The position numbers were made by a program, and so were the translations under genes. 64,000 nt of DNA from Parabacteroides sp. An277 (lineage in GTDB: Bacteria > Bacteroidota > Bacteroidia > Bacteroidales > Tannerellaceae), in contig NZ_NFJB01000002.1 in the NCBI RefSeq assembly GCF_002159645.1, forward strand, positions 124,001-188,000, read 5' to 3'. Of this stretch, positions 7,776 through 16,098 are shown piece by piece. The number at the start of each line of letters is the position of its first letter. Position 1 is the stretch's first letter. The notes beneath the pieces were generated by a model. The model was given only the letters and a program-made list of their open reading frames with translations, was not told where the DNA came from and did no database searches.

Positions 7776-9605
7776 TCACTCCTCTTTCTTATCGTCTGTA
7801 TTACATTTGCAACGATAATCCATCGGCGTCATACCGAACTTATTCACAAACAACCGGTAGAAGGTACTTTCCTTCATGCCGCATTCAGCAGCTACGGCGG
7901 TAATGGTGTAATTGGGTTGGTTCTTTAAAAGCTCGGCGGCATGCATCAAGCGTAAGTTATTCATATAAACAGAGAAAGTCGTCCCAGCATATTGGCGGAA
8001 CAACGATGCGAATTTATTCTTCGGAATATGCACCAGGTTGATTAACTCCTCGCGCGAGATATTAGCTTGGAGGAAAAGCTTGCGGTCGGTAATGGCACGC
8101 ACCAAGCGGTCGAACAAAAGGCGATCCAACTTGTTTTCCTTTTCGTCGGGGACGGCAATCTTCGCACTTTCTGCTTCAGACACCTCTTCCGGGATGGATT
8201 GGTTCTGCCTCAAGGCTTCCAGTTCTTCGCGCAGGGCGAAGTTCTCTTTCCGCTTTTGTTCCAAATCCTCTTTATAGACCAGCAAATCGTTGATGGTATT
8301 CGCCATCGCCCGGTTCTTAAAACTTTCCAAACGATTATAACGCACCGTCCACCACAAGAAAAAGCCCAACAATATGCTCACGCTCAACAGGAATATCAAA
8401 AATATCCAGTGACGTTGTATCTCTGCTTCTTGCTTATGGAGTTGCAAATCTTTCTGGTTGCTATCGTAGATGGCAGCCAGTTCGAGCGCGGCGCTCTGCT
8501 GTTCGCGTACTTTGATACTATCGCGAAGCACGGCCAGCTGCTTAAAATAGGCAGCGGCGCGCCGGTAATCGCCCTTCATCTGGTAGGCTTTACCGAGGGA
8601 TTGCTTGATGGTCGTCATGTGGTAATTCACGGTATCTCCTTCCAACTTCATCCGCTTCTCGCGTTCCGTATTCATGCGAATAATTTCATCGTATTTCTTG
8701 ATAGCGAACAGGTAAGGCCATATGAGATAATCATCGCGCCCATACTTTTCACGCAATTCAAGGAAACGCTCGTATTGCTTACGCGCCTCCTCTTTCTGCC
8801 CTAAGTCATTATAGATGACAGCCCGATGGGCACAAAGGGATTTCTCCTCACGGGCTTCAAGACCTTGCATCTCCGACACGCCCTCCTTTTGAGACGTGAG
8901 GATGCGTTCCAACCTGTTCGAGATTTCCAGTGCTTCCTGTGGACGATTATCCATATTGTAAAATACCAGCAAGGTGTTGTAATTGTAGCGCAAGTTATCG
9001 TACTTGTATTTGTAATCGGTCTGTTCCATTAAGCTGACAGCCTGGAGCATCATTTTATATCCATCCTCCTTTTGCCCTTGGTAATAAATCATTTTACCCA
9101 TATTGAAAAGAGCGACCGACTGCATAGGCTGGTTGCCCTCCGCTTCAGCCTCTTTGAGTAAAAGGCGGACATAATACGCCTTCTGCTCGTCGTTGTGGAG
9201 GCAATCGTAGCAAGAAATCATCCGGTGCAGTTGGTCCATATAGCGTTCAGGCACAAGGCGTACCGAGTCGTTCACCAATGCATTCCGATAATAAATCAGC
9301 GCTTGGTAATAATGACCCGTATTGAAATAAAGATCCCCTTCTACCTTGTCGAGCTCAAACGCAGGAAGCAACCGCTCGCTCCGCAACCGTGCCATGATAC
9401 GACGCGCCTTGTCAAAGTCCGTAAAGGTGTATTCGTAAACAGCATCCTCTGTTAGCAAGCTATCTTCCAACCAACTATCCTCTTGAGAAGTGGAAATAAC
9501 GGACTGGCCATAAGCTCTATTCGAATTCCATATAAGTAGTAGAGCCACCACGCCCACAACTAATTTCTCATACATATATATTATATAGTGTTTTTTTCGT
9601 TTCAT
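7776..9605 (-). CDS. TPR-repeat membrane-anchored AraC-family regulator, 609 aa
   Basis: A common Bacteroidetes one-component sensor design. An N-terminal signal or anchor (about residues 13-27, EKLVVGVVALLLIW) is followed by a periplasmic TPR-like helical domain (about 40-390). Next come a transmembrane segment (HWIFLIFLLSVSILLGFFLWW, about 398-418), a short coiled coil (about 430-460) and a C-terminal AraC HTH domain. The two HTH motifs are at NISREELINLVHIPKNKFASL and ITAVAAECGMKESTFYRLF. Met11 (9575) is an alternative start. A TATATTTG -7 box at 9629-9636 sits just upstream. It probably senses an envelope signal and regulates nearby genes; the target is unknown. The divergent gene is a lipoprotein phosphoesterase. 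Confidence 0.85.
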   Translation of the reverse strand: MKRKKHYIIYMYEKLVVGVVALLLIWNSNRAYGQSVISTSQEDSWLEDSLLTEDAVYEYTFTDFDKARRIMARLRSERLLPAFELDKVEGDLYFNTGHYYQALIYYRNALVNDSVRLVPERYMDQLHRMISCYDCLHNDEQKAYYVRLLLKEAEAEGNQPMQSVALFNMGKMIYYQGQKEDGYKMMLQAVSLMEQTDYKYKYDNLRYNYNTLLVFYNMDNRPQEALEISNRLERILTSQKEGVSEMQGLEAREEKSLCAHRAVIYNDLGQKEEARKQYERFLELREKYGRDDYLIWPYLFAIKKYDEIIRMNTEREKRMKLEGDTVNYHMTTIKQSLGKAYQMKGDYRRAAAYFKQLAVLRDSIKVREQQSAALELAAIYDSNQKDLQLHKQEAEIQRHWIFLIFLLSVSILLGFFLWWTVRYNRLESFKNRAMANTINDLLVYKEDLEQKRKENFALREELEALRQNQSIPEEVSEAESAKIAVPDEKENKLDRLLFDRLVRAITDRKLFLQANISREELINLVHIPKNKFASLFRQYAGTTFSVYMNNLRLMHAAELLKNQPNYTITAVAAECGMKESTFYRLFVNKFGMTPMDYRCKCNTDDKKEE

Positions 9606-9628
9606 GTCTGCAAATGGATGTACGGCAG

Positions 9629-9636
9629 CAAATATA
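9629..9636 (-). promoter_or_regulatory. -7 box for the TPR-AraC regulator
   Basis: Reverse strand TATATTTG (TAnnTTTG), 24 bp before the annotated ATG. Transcription from here would begin at about 9622 and give a short leader. Confidence 0.45.
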
Positions 9637-9836
9637 CGGAATCCGTTTCAAACCCGCAAGATATTTTCACCGGATTCCTTGCCCTTGCCCCTTAAATCCT
9701 TATGTCGCGTGACCTCCCAGTGCACACCATCCCACCTACACCCTAGTTACGTCTGTCTTCCCTTATCACCCTCTAAAGGAACCATTGCCCACGGTTTGTT
9801 GTTCCACTTAGTATAAACGGATACACTCCTCTTATC

Positions 9837-9900
9837 TAAGCGGAATCATTCCGCTTAACTAAGCTGAATCCATCCGCTTTAATTAAGCGGAACGAATGGA
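9837..9900. repeat. Palindromic TAAGCGGAAT repeats
   Basis: Three units spaced 23-24 bp. The first (9837-9857) is a perfect palindrome of AAGCGGAAT arms around one base, the second (from 9860) is a degenerate copy, and the third (from 9884) is a half. It lies in the 463-bp gap between the divergent regulator (start 9605) and phosphoesterase (start 10069). The rest of that gap holds only the two promoters noted. Confidence 0.65.
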
Positions 9901-10032
9901 TGTATAAAGAAGAGGGGGCGAATACCGACTACCTCTTAAATACCCCACGCTCAACATAACCAAGCAGGCCCGAGGCGCAGAATGGGCCATCATACAAGCC
10001 AATCGGAGCACGGGAATCTATGGGAAAGGTGG

Positions 10033-10040
10033 TATCTTTG
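10033..10040 (+). promoter_or_regulatory. -7 box for the phosphoesterase gene
   Basis: TATCTTTG matches TAnnTTTG and lies 28 bp before the ATG at 10069. It decides the start: the longer frame beginning at 9982 would start upstream of the transcript. Confidence 0.5.
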
Positions 10041-10068
10041 CCTCACTTTCTTAACAAATAAGGCGTTG

Positions 10069-10872
10069 ATGAAAAATCCCATCCTACGCATCGCGCTATG
10101 TATGCCGCTCTTCGTATCGTGCGAAGTAATCGACTATCATCCCTACGACGGCCGACTTTCTACCGATGAAAAGCAACTGAACGCGCAGCACATCACCCAA
10201 ATCGAAGCGAGCACGAAAGACAAAGACACGCTCCGTTTCGCGTTCTTTGGCGACACGCAACGGAGTTACGACGAAACAGAGGACTTCATGCGGCACATCC
10301 ATGCGCGACGGGACAGCCTCGACTTCTTAATTCACGGAGGAGACTATACGGAATTTGGCACGACGGCAGAGTATGAGTGGACCGTTCGCATCCTCGATGG
10401 ACTCACGCTCCCGTATGTCGGCCTGATTGGGAACCATGACGTATTGGGAAATGGCGATGCGGTTTTCCACGCCCTGTTCGGCGATGACAACTTCGCGTTT
10501 GTGGCGGGCGATGTCAAATTCGTTTGCCTGAATACGAATGCGTTGGAATACGACTATTCGAATCCCGTACCGGACTTTGAGTTTCTCCTCGACGAGCTAA
10601 AAAAGCAAGATGCCCCGCGTACCGTCGTCGTTATGCACGCGCCGCCCGGCAGCGACCAGTTCAACAACAACGTCAAGGTAGTGTTCCATGAATACATCCG
10701 CCAATTCCCCGGCCTCCTTTTTTGTCTCCACGCACACAATCACTCGGTACAAGCAAGCGACCTCTTTGGCGATGGCATCTTCTATTATGGCTGTGCCAAC
10801 ATGGGGCAACGCAATTACCTCTTATTCACTCTCACCCCCAATGGTTACACCTATGAAAGCATTTCGTTCTAA
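10069..10872 (+). CDS. Lipoprotein metallophosphoesterase, 267 aa
   Basis: Calcineurin-like phosphoesterase anchored as a lipoprotein. Counting from the ATG at 10069, the signal peptide ends in PLFVSC (Cys18). The dinuclear-metal motifs then follow in order: FFGDTQ (61-64), HGGDYTE (about 89-95), IGNHD (121-124), MH (190) and HAHNH (221-225). A longer frame starts at 9982, but the -7 box at 10033 and the signal peptide place the true start at 10069. The substrate is a phosphomono- or diester in the periplasm or at the surface, not identifiable. The 3' end overlaps the next gene by 20 bp, so the two are translationally linked. Confidence 0.88.
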   Translation: MKNPILRIALCMPLFVSCEVIDYHPYDGRLSTDEKQLNAQHITQIEASTKDKDTLRFAFFGDTQRSYDETEDFMRHIHARRDSLDFLIHGGDYTEFGTTAEYEWTVRILDGLTLPYVGLIGNHDVLGNGDAVFHALFGDDNFAFVAGDVKFVCLNTNALEYDYSNPVPDFEFLLDELKKQDAPRTVVVMHAPPGSDQFNNNVKVVFHEYIRQFPGLLFCLHAHNHSVQASDLFGDGIFYYGCANMGQRNYLLFTLTPNGYTYESISF

Positions 10873-11482
10873 ATGCCTTCTGGCCCTATGCCTCCTGGCC
10901 TTTCCGACAGAGGGGCAAGAACTTACTCCCTACCAAGAACGCTTGGAAAAGTACAAGAAGCGATGGGAGAAGTTTATCCCACGTTATACGAAGCTCCAAT
11001 TCGCCGGTTCGATGGGATTGATCTCTGCCGGATTGGGTTGGGATTACTACAGGAAACATTGGGAGACCGATGTGCTCCTCGGTTTTATCCCTGCTTATGC
11101 CGACGACAATGCCAAGTTTACTTTCACAGCTAAGCAAAACTATTATCCATGGCGTATTCCTTTGGGCAGGCATTTCACGTTCGAGCCGTTGGCGTGCGGA
11201 GCATATGTCAATATCCTGCTCGACCGCGAGTTTTGGGGACGGCAACCCGACCGTTATCCAGAAGGTTATTATTGGTTCTCTACACGCTTCCGTTTTCATA
11301 TCTTCGCCGGAGAACGCATCACGTTCAAGCTCCCCGAAGGGAAAGGATGGCATAAATCTATCTCCTTTTTCTATGAGCTTAGTACGTGCGACCTCTACCT
11401 TATTAATAAAATAGGCAACCACACGCTCCGTCCACGAGATTATCTCAGCCTCTCGTTCGGTCTCAAGTTGCAAGTCTTTTAA
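10853..11482 (+). CDS. Small outer-membrane-like protein, 209 aa
   Basis: Not a family I recognise. The start is taken at 10853 because it gives a clean signal peptide (MKAFRSKCLLALCLLAFPTEGQ, cleavage about residue 22); an ATG 12 bp upstream is possible. After a charged helix (QERLEKYKKRWEKF) the chain alternates polar and aromatic residues in short strands (WRIPLGRHFTFEPLACGAYV, YYWFSTRFRFHIFAG). It ends SLSFGLKLQVF, with the terminal Phe and alternating pattern of outer-membrane beta-barrels. At about 190 mature residues it would make a small 8-10 strand barrel. The 20-bp overlap with the phosphoesterase gene suggests they work together at the outer membrane. Confidence 0.68.
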   Translation: MKAFRSKCLLALCLLAFPTEGQELTPYQERLEKYKKRWEKFIPRYTKLQFAGSMGLISAGLGWDYYRKHWETDVLLGFIPAYADDNAKFTFTAKQNYYPWRIPLGRHFTFEPLACGAYVNILLDREFWGRQPDRYPEGYYWFSTRFRFHIFAGERITFKLPEGKGWHKSISFFYELSTCDLYLINKIGNHTLRPRDYLSLSFGLKLQVF

Positions 11483-11663
11483 GCCAGATAAGCATGACAT
11501 CTTGTTAATAAAACACAAATCCACCCATTTCCCTCCCATCCGCTTTAAACGATAAGAAAAGGGGAAAGTCATAAGGGCAATGGTTTCGCCCCTACAGGTA
11601 TCACCAGAACACCAAGATACATCTTTTAGCGTTCTTTAAGTGGGGCAAATGGGGCAAATCCAT

Positions 11664-11671
11664 TACTTTTG
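11664..11671 (+). promoter_or_regulatory. -7 box for the TonB-type receptor
   Basis: TACTTTTG (TAnnTTTG) 43 bp before the start at 11714; no convincing -33 element. The 231-bp gap 11483-11713 has no other clear feature. Confidence 0.4.
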
Positions 11672-11713
11672 CGCTTCAGCAGACTTAGTATACAAACTTT
11701 TTGACTTAAACGT

Positions 11714-14197
11714 GTGAATAACATGAAATGTAACTTATTGACCTTTTTGTGCGCCTTCTTTCTATGGGGACCCTTGAGCGCACAGACTAGTAGCTCCCGT
11801 AGCTTTACCGTGAAGGGGCAAGTAATTGATTCTCTAAGTAACGAGACCGTTCCGTATGCCACGTTGAACATTGCCTTGGCCAGTTCTCCTCAGAAGTCCG
11901 TGGCACTTTTGGCCTGCGATTTGGACGGATATTTTACGGTGCAGTTAGACAAGCCTGGTAAGTATGTCATGGCGCTTCAGTCCATCGGGATGAAGAACAC
12001 AACGAAATCCTTTACCATCGGCAAAAATCAACGTACCCTCGACCTGGGTACGGTCTATATGCGGAGTGATATGGAGGTGCTGAATGAAGTCACTGTCACT
12101 GCCCAAAAGAAGCTCGTGAAGGTGGAGATGGATAAGCTGACTTATAGCCTTGACGACGACCCCGAGGCACAAACCAGCAACACGCTCGATATGTTACGAA
12201 AGGTCCCGATGGTCACCGTAGATGGTAACGATGAGATACAACTCCAGGGGTCGACCAACTTCAAGATTTATGTGAACGGGAAACCCTCCAACATGATGAA
12301 CAACAACCCGGCGGATGTTTTGAAAAGTATGCCAGCCAACTCCGTCAAAGACATTGAAGTCATCACCGACCCCGGTGCAAAGTATGACGCTGAAGGCGTA
12401 GGGGGCATTATCAACATCATCACGACGAAGAATGTATTGGAAGGATACACAGCCTCTATCAATGCCGATGCCAGCATCCAAGGGCGCATGGGTGCCGGTG
12501 CTTACGTCTCGGCGAAGATAGGTAAATTTGGCATCACGGGTAATTATAAGTATAACCACGAGAATTCGCCCTGGAACGAATCCCGTTCGGAACGCGAAAC
12601 CTTTGCTTCCGAGACGAACGACCCGACCTATCTGACCCAGAACGGCCGCAGTAAACGGAAAGGTCCCTTTCAGTTCGGTTACATTGAGGGAAGTTACGAT
12701 ATAGACTCGCTCAACCTCCTCAGTGTCGGTGTCAACCTCTTCCGGGGTGAACGAACGAACCGTACGGAATACGACGTGGAAATGATGGGCGGCGCAAACC
12801 TCGACCAGCGCATGTATAGCTTCAACCGTAACAGTAGCGCGACTTCGGTCTTCGGATCAACAGACCTCAACGTCGACTACCAGCACTCGACTCACAAGAA
12901 AGATGAACTCCTAACCCTCTCGTACCGTTATAGCCATACGCCCAACAATAGCGAGAACTATACGGATTTGACGGACATCTTGGGCGATTATCCACAAGAA
13001 GACCTCTACCCGCAGTGGGATATCAACGACGCGGCATCAAACGAACATACGCTCCAATTCGATTACACCACTCCGCTCTGGAAAGGGCACACGCTCGAGA
13101 CAGGGTTGAAGTATGTCTACCGCAAGAGCGATAGTGAGACCCTTAGCCAACATCGAGACTCGGTAACGAACGAGTGGTATGCCGACGTCGAACCGACCGA
13201 TGACTTCCGCCATGACCAACACACCTATTCCGCTTACCTTGGCTACACAGTCAATATCGATAAGTTTGGTATTAAGGCGGGTGTCCGTGGAGAAGGGACT
13301 TCGATGAACGCTCAGTTCGCGAATGCACCGGAGATGGACTTTACGGCACACTATTTCAACGTGGTCCCGAACATCACCCTTTCGTATAAGTTCGACATGG
13401 CACAGCAGATACGCGTCGGGTACAACATGCGTATCCGCCGTCCCAGCATCTGGAACTTGAACCCGTATCGAGACGAGACAGACCCAGAGAACATCAGCTA
13501 TGGTAACCCGAACCTCGACCCAGAGAAAAGTAACCGCGTACACTTGAACTACAGCTATTTCAACACCAAGTTCAACATGAACGCGAATCTGAGTTACCGC
13601 TTCCAAAATAACTCTATCGAGGAGATTGTCCTTATGAACAACAACGTGTCGGAAACGACGTATGACAACATTGGTAGCACGCGCCAGGCGGGCCTCTCCC
13701 TCTATGTAAGCTACACGCCGATAGAGCTTATACGATTCATCTTCAACGGGGGACTGAACTACTCTTACATGAAGAACATGGACACCGACATTGCGAATAA
13801 AGGCTGGAACGGCCGCATGTTTACAGGCATCCAGTTTACCTTCAAGAACGACTGGCGCCTCGACCTGCGCGGTGGTTATTTCTCCCCGCGCATCTCCCTC
13901 CAGGGTAGCCGTTCGCCGATGTACTTCACCGACTTTGCCATCAACAAGAGCTTCCTTAAGAAGAAGCTGACCGTCTCGCTGACGGCCCGCAATCCATTCT
14001 GGAAAGATATCAAGATGGAAAATACGACTGAAGACCCCGCCTTCTACATGTTAAGTACCAACTATATGCGGGCGAGAGACGTACGCATCAGCCTTACCTA
14101 TCGATTCGGTACGCTCAAGAACGCAGTCAAGAAGGCAGTCCGGGGTATCCGGGGCGACGATGACGGCGGAGGACAAGAAGGCGGTGGCATGATTTAA
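11714..14197 (+). CDS. TonB-dependent receptor-like outer-membrane barrel, 827 aa
   Basis: Signal peptide (MNNMKCNLLTFLCAFFLWG, cleaved after LSAQ). Next comes a carboxypeptidase-D-regulatory-like Ig domain (about residues 30-115: FTVKGQVIDSLSNETVPYATL), typical of Bacteroidetes TonB receptors. A plug-like domain follows (about 125-235, with LRKVPMVTVDGNDEIQLQG and GVGGIINIITTK), then a beta-barrel of roughly 590 residues with many YxY/N-rich strands. This is the outer-membrane beta-barrel family 3 architecture. There is no SusD partner gene, which argues against a polysaccharide utilization pair; the ligand is unknown. Met4 (11723) is an alternative start. A glycine-rich tail (GDDDGGGQEGGGMI) ends the protein. 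Confidence 0.85.
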   Translation: MNNMKCNLLTFLCAFFLWGPLSAQTSSSRSFTVKGQVIDSLSNETVPYATLNIALASSPQKSVALLACDLDGYFTVQLDKPGKYVMALQSIGMKNTTKSFTIGKNQRTLDLGTVYMRSDMEVLNEVTVTAQKKLVKVEMDKLTYSLDDDPEAQTSNTLDMLRKVPMVTVDGNDEIQLQGSTNFKIYVNGKPSNMMNNNPADVLKSMPANSVKDIEVITDPGAKYDAEGVGGIINIITTKNVLEGYTASINADASIQGRMGAGAYVSAKIGKFGITGNYKYNHENSPWNESRSERETFASETNDPTYLTQNGRSKRKGPFQFGYIEGSYDIDSLNLLSVGVNLFRGERTNRTEYDVEMMGGANLDQRMYSFNRNSSATSVFGSTDLNVDYQHSTHKKDELLTLSYRYSHTPNNSENYTDLTDILGDYPQEDLYPQWDINDAASNEHTLQFDYTTPLWKGHTLETGLKYVYRKSDSETLSQHRDSVTNEWYADVEPTDDFRHDQHTYSAYLGYTVNIDKFGIKAGVRGEGTSMNAQFANAPEMDFTAHYFNVVPNITLSYKFDMAQQIRVGYNMRIRRPSIWNLNPYRDETDPENISYGNPNLDPEKSNRVHLNYSYFNTKFNMNANLSYRFQNNSIEEIVLMNNNVSETTYDNIGSTRQAGLSLYVSYTPIELIRFIFNGGLNYSYMKNMDTDIANKGWNGRMFTGIQFTFKNDWRLDLRGGYFSPRISLQGSRSPMYFTDFAINKSFLKKKLTVSLTARNPFWKDIKMENTTEDPAFYMLSTNYMRARDVRISLTYRFGTLKNAVKKAVRGIRGDDDGGGQEGGGMI

Positions 14198-14337
14198 CGA
14201 AATACTGACTTTCCATTTATTTATTTTTCTCCCGGCGAGAGCCACGTGCTCCGTCGGGAGTTTTCGTATCCGGCAGGCAAATGAGGGAAGCGTAGCGCGT
14301 CTGCAAGCAGACAAGCATCGTGTCTGCGGGCTGGTTA

Positions 14338-15537
14338 TTAGTAGACGGACTGGTACCAGTCCAACGTCTCATAAAAGGCATTCCAGGAGGCGTAGCGCGT
14401 ATCGGTACGAAACGGGACGTAGGTGGAGAGGCCAGAGAAGGCATCGATGTCGATATTCCCTCCATAATAAGCTGAATAGCAAGTAGGCGTAGACTCGGCA
14501 TACACCACAGCGTCATCCAAGTACGACTTCCAAACTGCGTATTCATCTGCCGAAACCAGGTACTGCACGAAGTCGCCCAAGTCGTAATAGGCGTGGAGGT
14601 AAGAACCCTCGTAACGCCGGTTGTAATCAAAACGTTGCACGGATTGGAGGTCGTCGGGCACCAGTTCAGCCAGCTGCTCGGCATATTGTTCATAGAGATT
14701 GCGCGTCTCCGAGGCAAGCGCCTCCAAAGCATCAGTCTGCACAACCGAGATAGCGACACCGGAAGTCCAATGACTATTGCTTCCCCCGACGCCGCCATTA
14801 TAAAGGTCTGCGTAGGTCTCGAAATAGGTACGCGCCATCCCGACGACATCCGCCTCGCCCTCCGCAAAAAGAGGCGACAGTACGACGTCATAAGGAGAAC
14901 CCGGCGAAGGCGTCTCAAGCGGGCAACCTACCAGATAGGTGGCATAATCCCGTAACTGGTAGGCCACCTCGACCGATTGCATGAAGCAGGCATCAAAGTA
15001 AATGAAGTCCAGGTGAGTCGCAACCGACGCGACCGCCTCCTCCAAATCGGGGATATCCATCGACAGGCCGCCATCCATCCCAAACGAACGCGTGGATGAG
15101 GCCGGAAGCCACCCATCGCCATGCGACCAAAGCACCAGCCCATAGCTCTCTGCCGGGCAAGCCTCGAACGCACGTGCGAACACATCCGACATCCGTTCTA
15201 CCGTCACCGACGAAGCATCCTGCTCGGCATATTCATAAATCACCTCCTCGCAAACATGCCCCGCCTGGTCTTTATAAAAATGAAGTATCGAAGGGAGACC
15301 CTCATAAGCGTCATAGTAAACCAACAAATGATTCCCCGCTGCTACCGACTCCATCCCCTCACGCATCTCGGCCAGGTCGTCTTCGGCAGCCCAATCCAAA
15401 CTGTTTTGCGCCGCCATATACACCAAGATGGTACGGTTGTCTGTCGTTTCAAGCGTATCCTCATGTTCCTGGGAACAGGCAGTCATACCGGCCAATGTGC
15501 CCCCTAACAAGGTATAAAAAAGTAGAAAACGATTCAT
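14338..15537 (-). CDS. Clostripain-family (C11) cysteine peptidase lipoprotein, 399 aa
   Basis: The start at 15537 gives a lipoprotein signal (LLGGTLAGMTAC, Cys21). The longer frame beginning at 15696 runs through a tRNA gene and is rejected. The catalytic dyad of C11 peptidases is visible: LVLWSHGDGW (His139) and FIYFDACFMQSVE (Cys184). The preceding core strand RTILVYMAAQNSL is also family-typical. Related enzymes cleave after Arg or Lys and some are exported virulence or surface-processing proteases. Expected on the outer membrane or in the periplasm. It is monocistronic or read from the tRNA-Ser promoter. It faces the TonB-type gene tail to tail with a 140-bp gap. Confidence 0.88.
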   Translation of the reverse strand: MNRFLLFYTLLGGTLAGMTACSQEHEDTLETTDNRTILVYMAAQNSLDWAAEDDLAEMREGMESVAAGNHLLVYYDAYEGLPSILHFYKDQAGHVCEEVIYEYAEQDASSVTVERMSDVFARAFEACPAESYGLVLWSHGDGWLPASSTRSFGMDGGLSMDIPDLEEAVASVATHLDFIYFDACFMQSVEVAYQLRDYATYLVGCPLETPSPGSPYDVVLSPLFAEGEADVVGMARTYFETYADLYNGGVGGSNSHWTSGVAISVVQTDALEALASETRNLYEQYAEQLAELVPDDLQSVQRFDYNRRYEGSYLHAYYDLGDFVQYLVSADEYAVWKSYLDDAVVYAESTPTCYSAYYGGNIDIDAFSGLSTYVPFRTDTRYASWNAFYETLDWYQSVY

Positions 15538-15556
15538 GAAGTCTATTCCTTGAGAC

Positions 15557-15591
15557 AAAAAAGGGGAACGGATTAAAAAAACCGCCCCCCC
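15557..15591 (-). terminator. Possible terminator after tRNA-Ser
   Basis: On the reverse strand a G-run plus CGG and a CCG plus CCCC form a short GC stem around a T/A-rich loop, followed by six T. It lies just downstream of tRNA-Ser and just upstream of the clostripain start. Confidence 0.45.
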
Positions 15592-15615
15592 AATTAAAGT
15601 ATTATGGTCTAACAG

Positions 15616-15702
15616 CGGAAAGACAGGGATTCGAACCCTGGGAACAGTTACCCGTTCACCGCATTTCGAGTGCGGCCCGATCGACCACTCCGGCATCTTT
15701 CC
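15616..15702 (-). tRNA. tRNA-Ser(CGA)
   Basis: An 87-nt class II tRNA on the reverse strand. The 7-bp acceptor stem is GGAAAGA/TCTTTCC with discriminator G. The anticodon stem CCGCA/TGCGG holds loop CTCGAAA (anticodon CGA, reads UCG). There is a long variable arm and a GGTTCGAATCC T-arm. No CCA is encoded. Confidence 0.95.
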
Positions 15703-15714
15703 TTAAATCCGATG

Positions 15715-15722
15715 CAAAGATA
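15715..15722 (-). promoter_or_regulatory. -7 box for tRNA-Ser
   Basis: Reverse strand TATCTTTG (TAnnTTTG) 13 bp upstream of the tRNA 5' end. Confidence 0.5.
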
Positions 15723-15809
15723 CGATAAGATTTCATATAATGGGCTTCAAAAGGAGAAAAAATTTGCAGCAACACACGCTTTTTCTGAATATCCCTTACG
15801 ACACACCCT

Positions 15810-15900
15810 CGTATTGACATCCCCTTGCAAGGGCATCGCTTGCCGAGGCTCAAACGATGCTTTTGAGGAGGCTCAAGCCATGTCCTTGCCGAGCAGCAAC
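15810..15900. repeat. Dispersed palindromic repeat, copy 1
   Basis: A GC-rich element beginning CGTATTGACATCCC, then CTTGCAAGGG, GCATCGCTTGCC, and a second half with TTTTGAGGAGGC and CAAGCCATG. A longer version lies at 52913-53030. Both sit just beyond the 3' end of a DUF6383 gene and so are part of the duplicated locus flank. Confidence 0.75.
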
Positions 15901-15939
15901 TAAAAGAGCCCCTTCCCACCGAAATGGAAAGAGGCTCTT
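15901..15939 (-). terminator. Terminator of the first DUF6383 gene
   Basis: The reverse strand forms AAGAGCC(T)CTTTCC / GGGAAG(G)GGCTCTT followed by TTAG. Upstream in the 3' UTR (about 16010-16055) a second stem, GCTGCA...TGCAGC with an inner CTCGCGAG, is conserved in the second locus. Together these account for the 395-bp gap after the tRNA. Confidence 0.75.
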
Positions 15940-16098
15940 GTCAGTTTCACGCCCCGGTCTTCGCAGACGAGGGCGGTAGTTTGAATAGAATTTTTCTAAC
16001 GTTTATGCGCTGCAGCGACTCTCGCGAGGGGCACTGTGCAGCTACTATTTACTTTATAAATAACTAAATTTATTGTTATGAACAATATTTCTACTCAT

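Noticed and set aside
11714-14197. SusC of a polysaccharide utilization locus
   Set aside because: No SusD-like gene adjacent, and the barrel resembles the outer-membrane beta-barrel family 3 more than SusC.
15538-15696. Upstream extension of the clostripain gene
   Set aside because: It reads backward through tRNA-Ser; the signal peptide starts at 15537.
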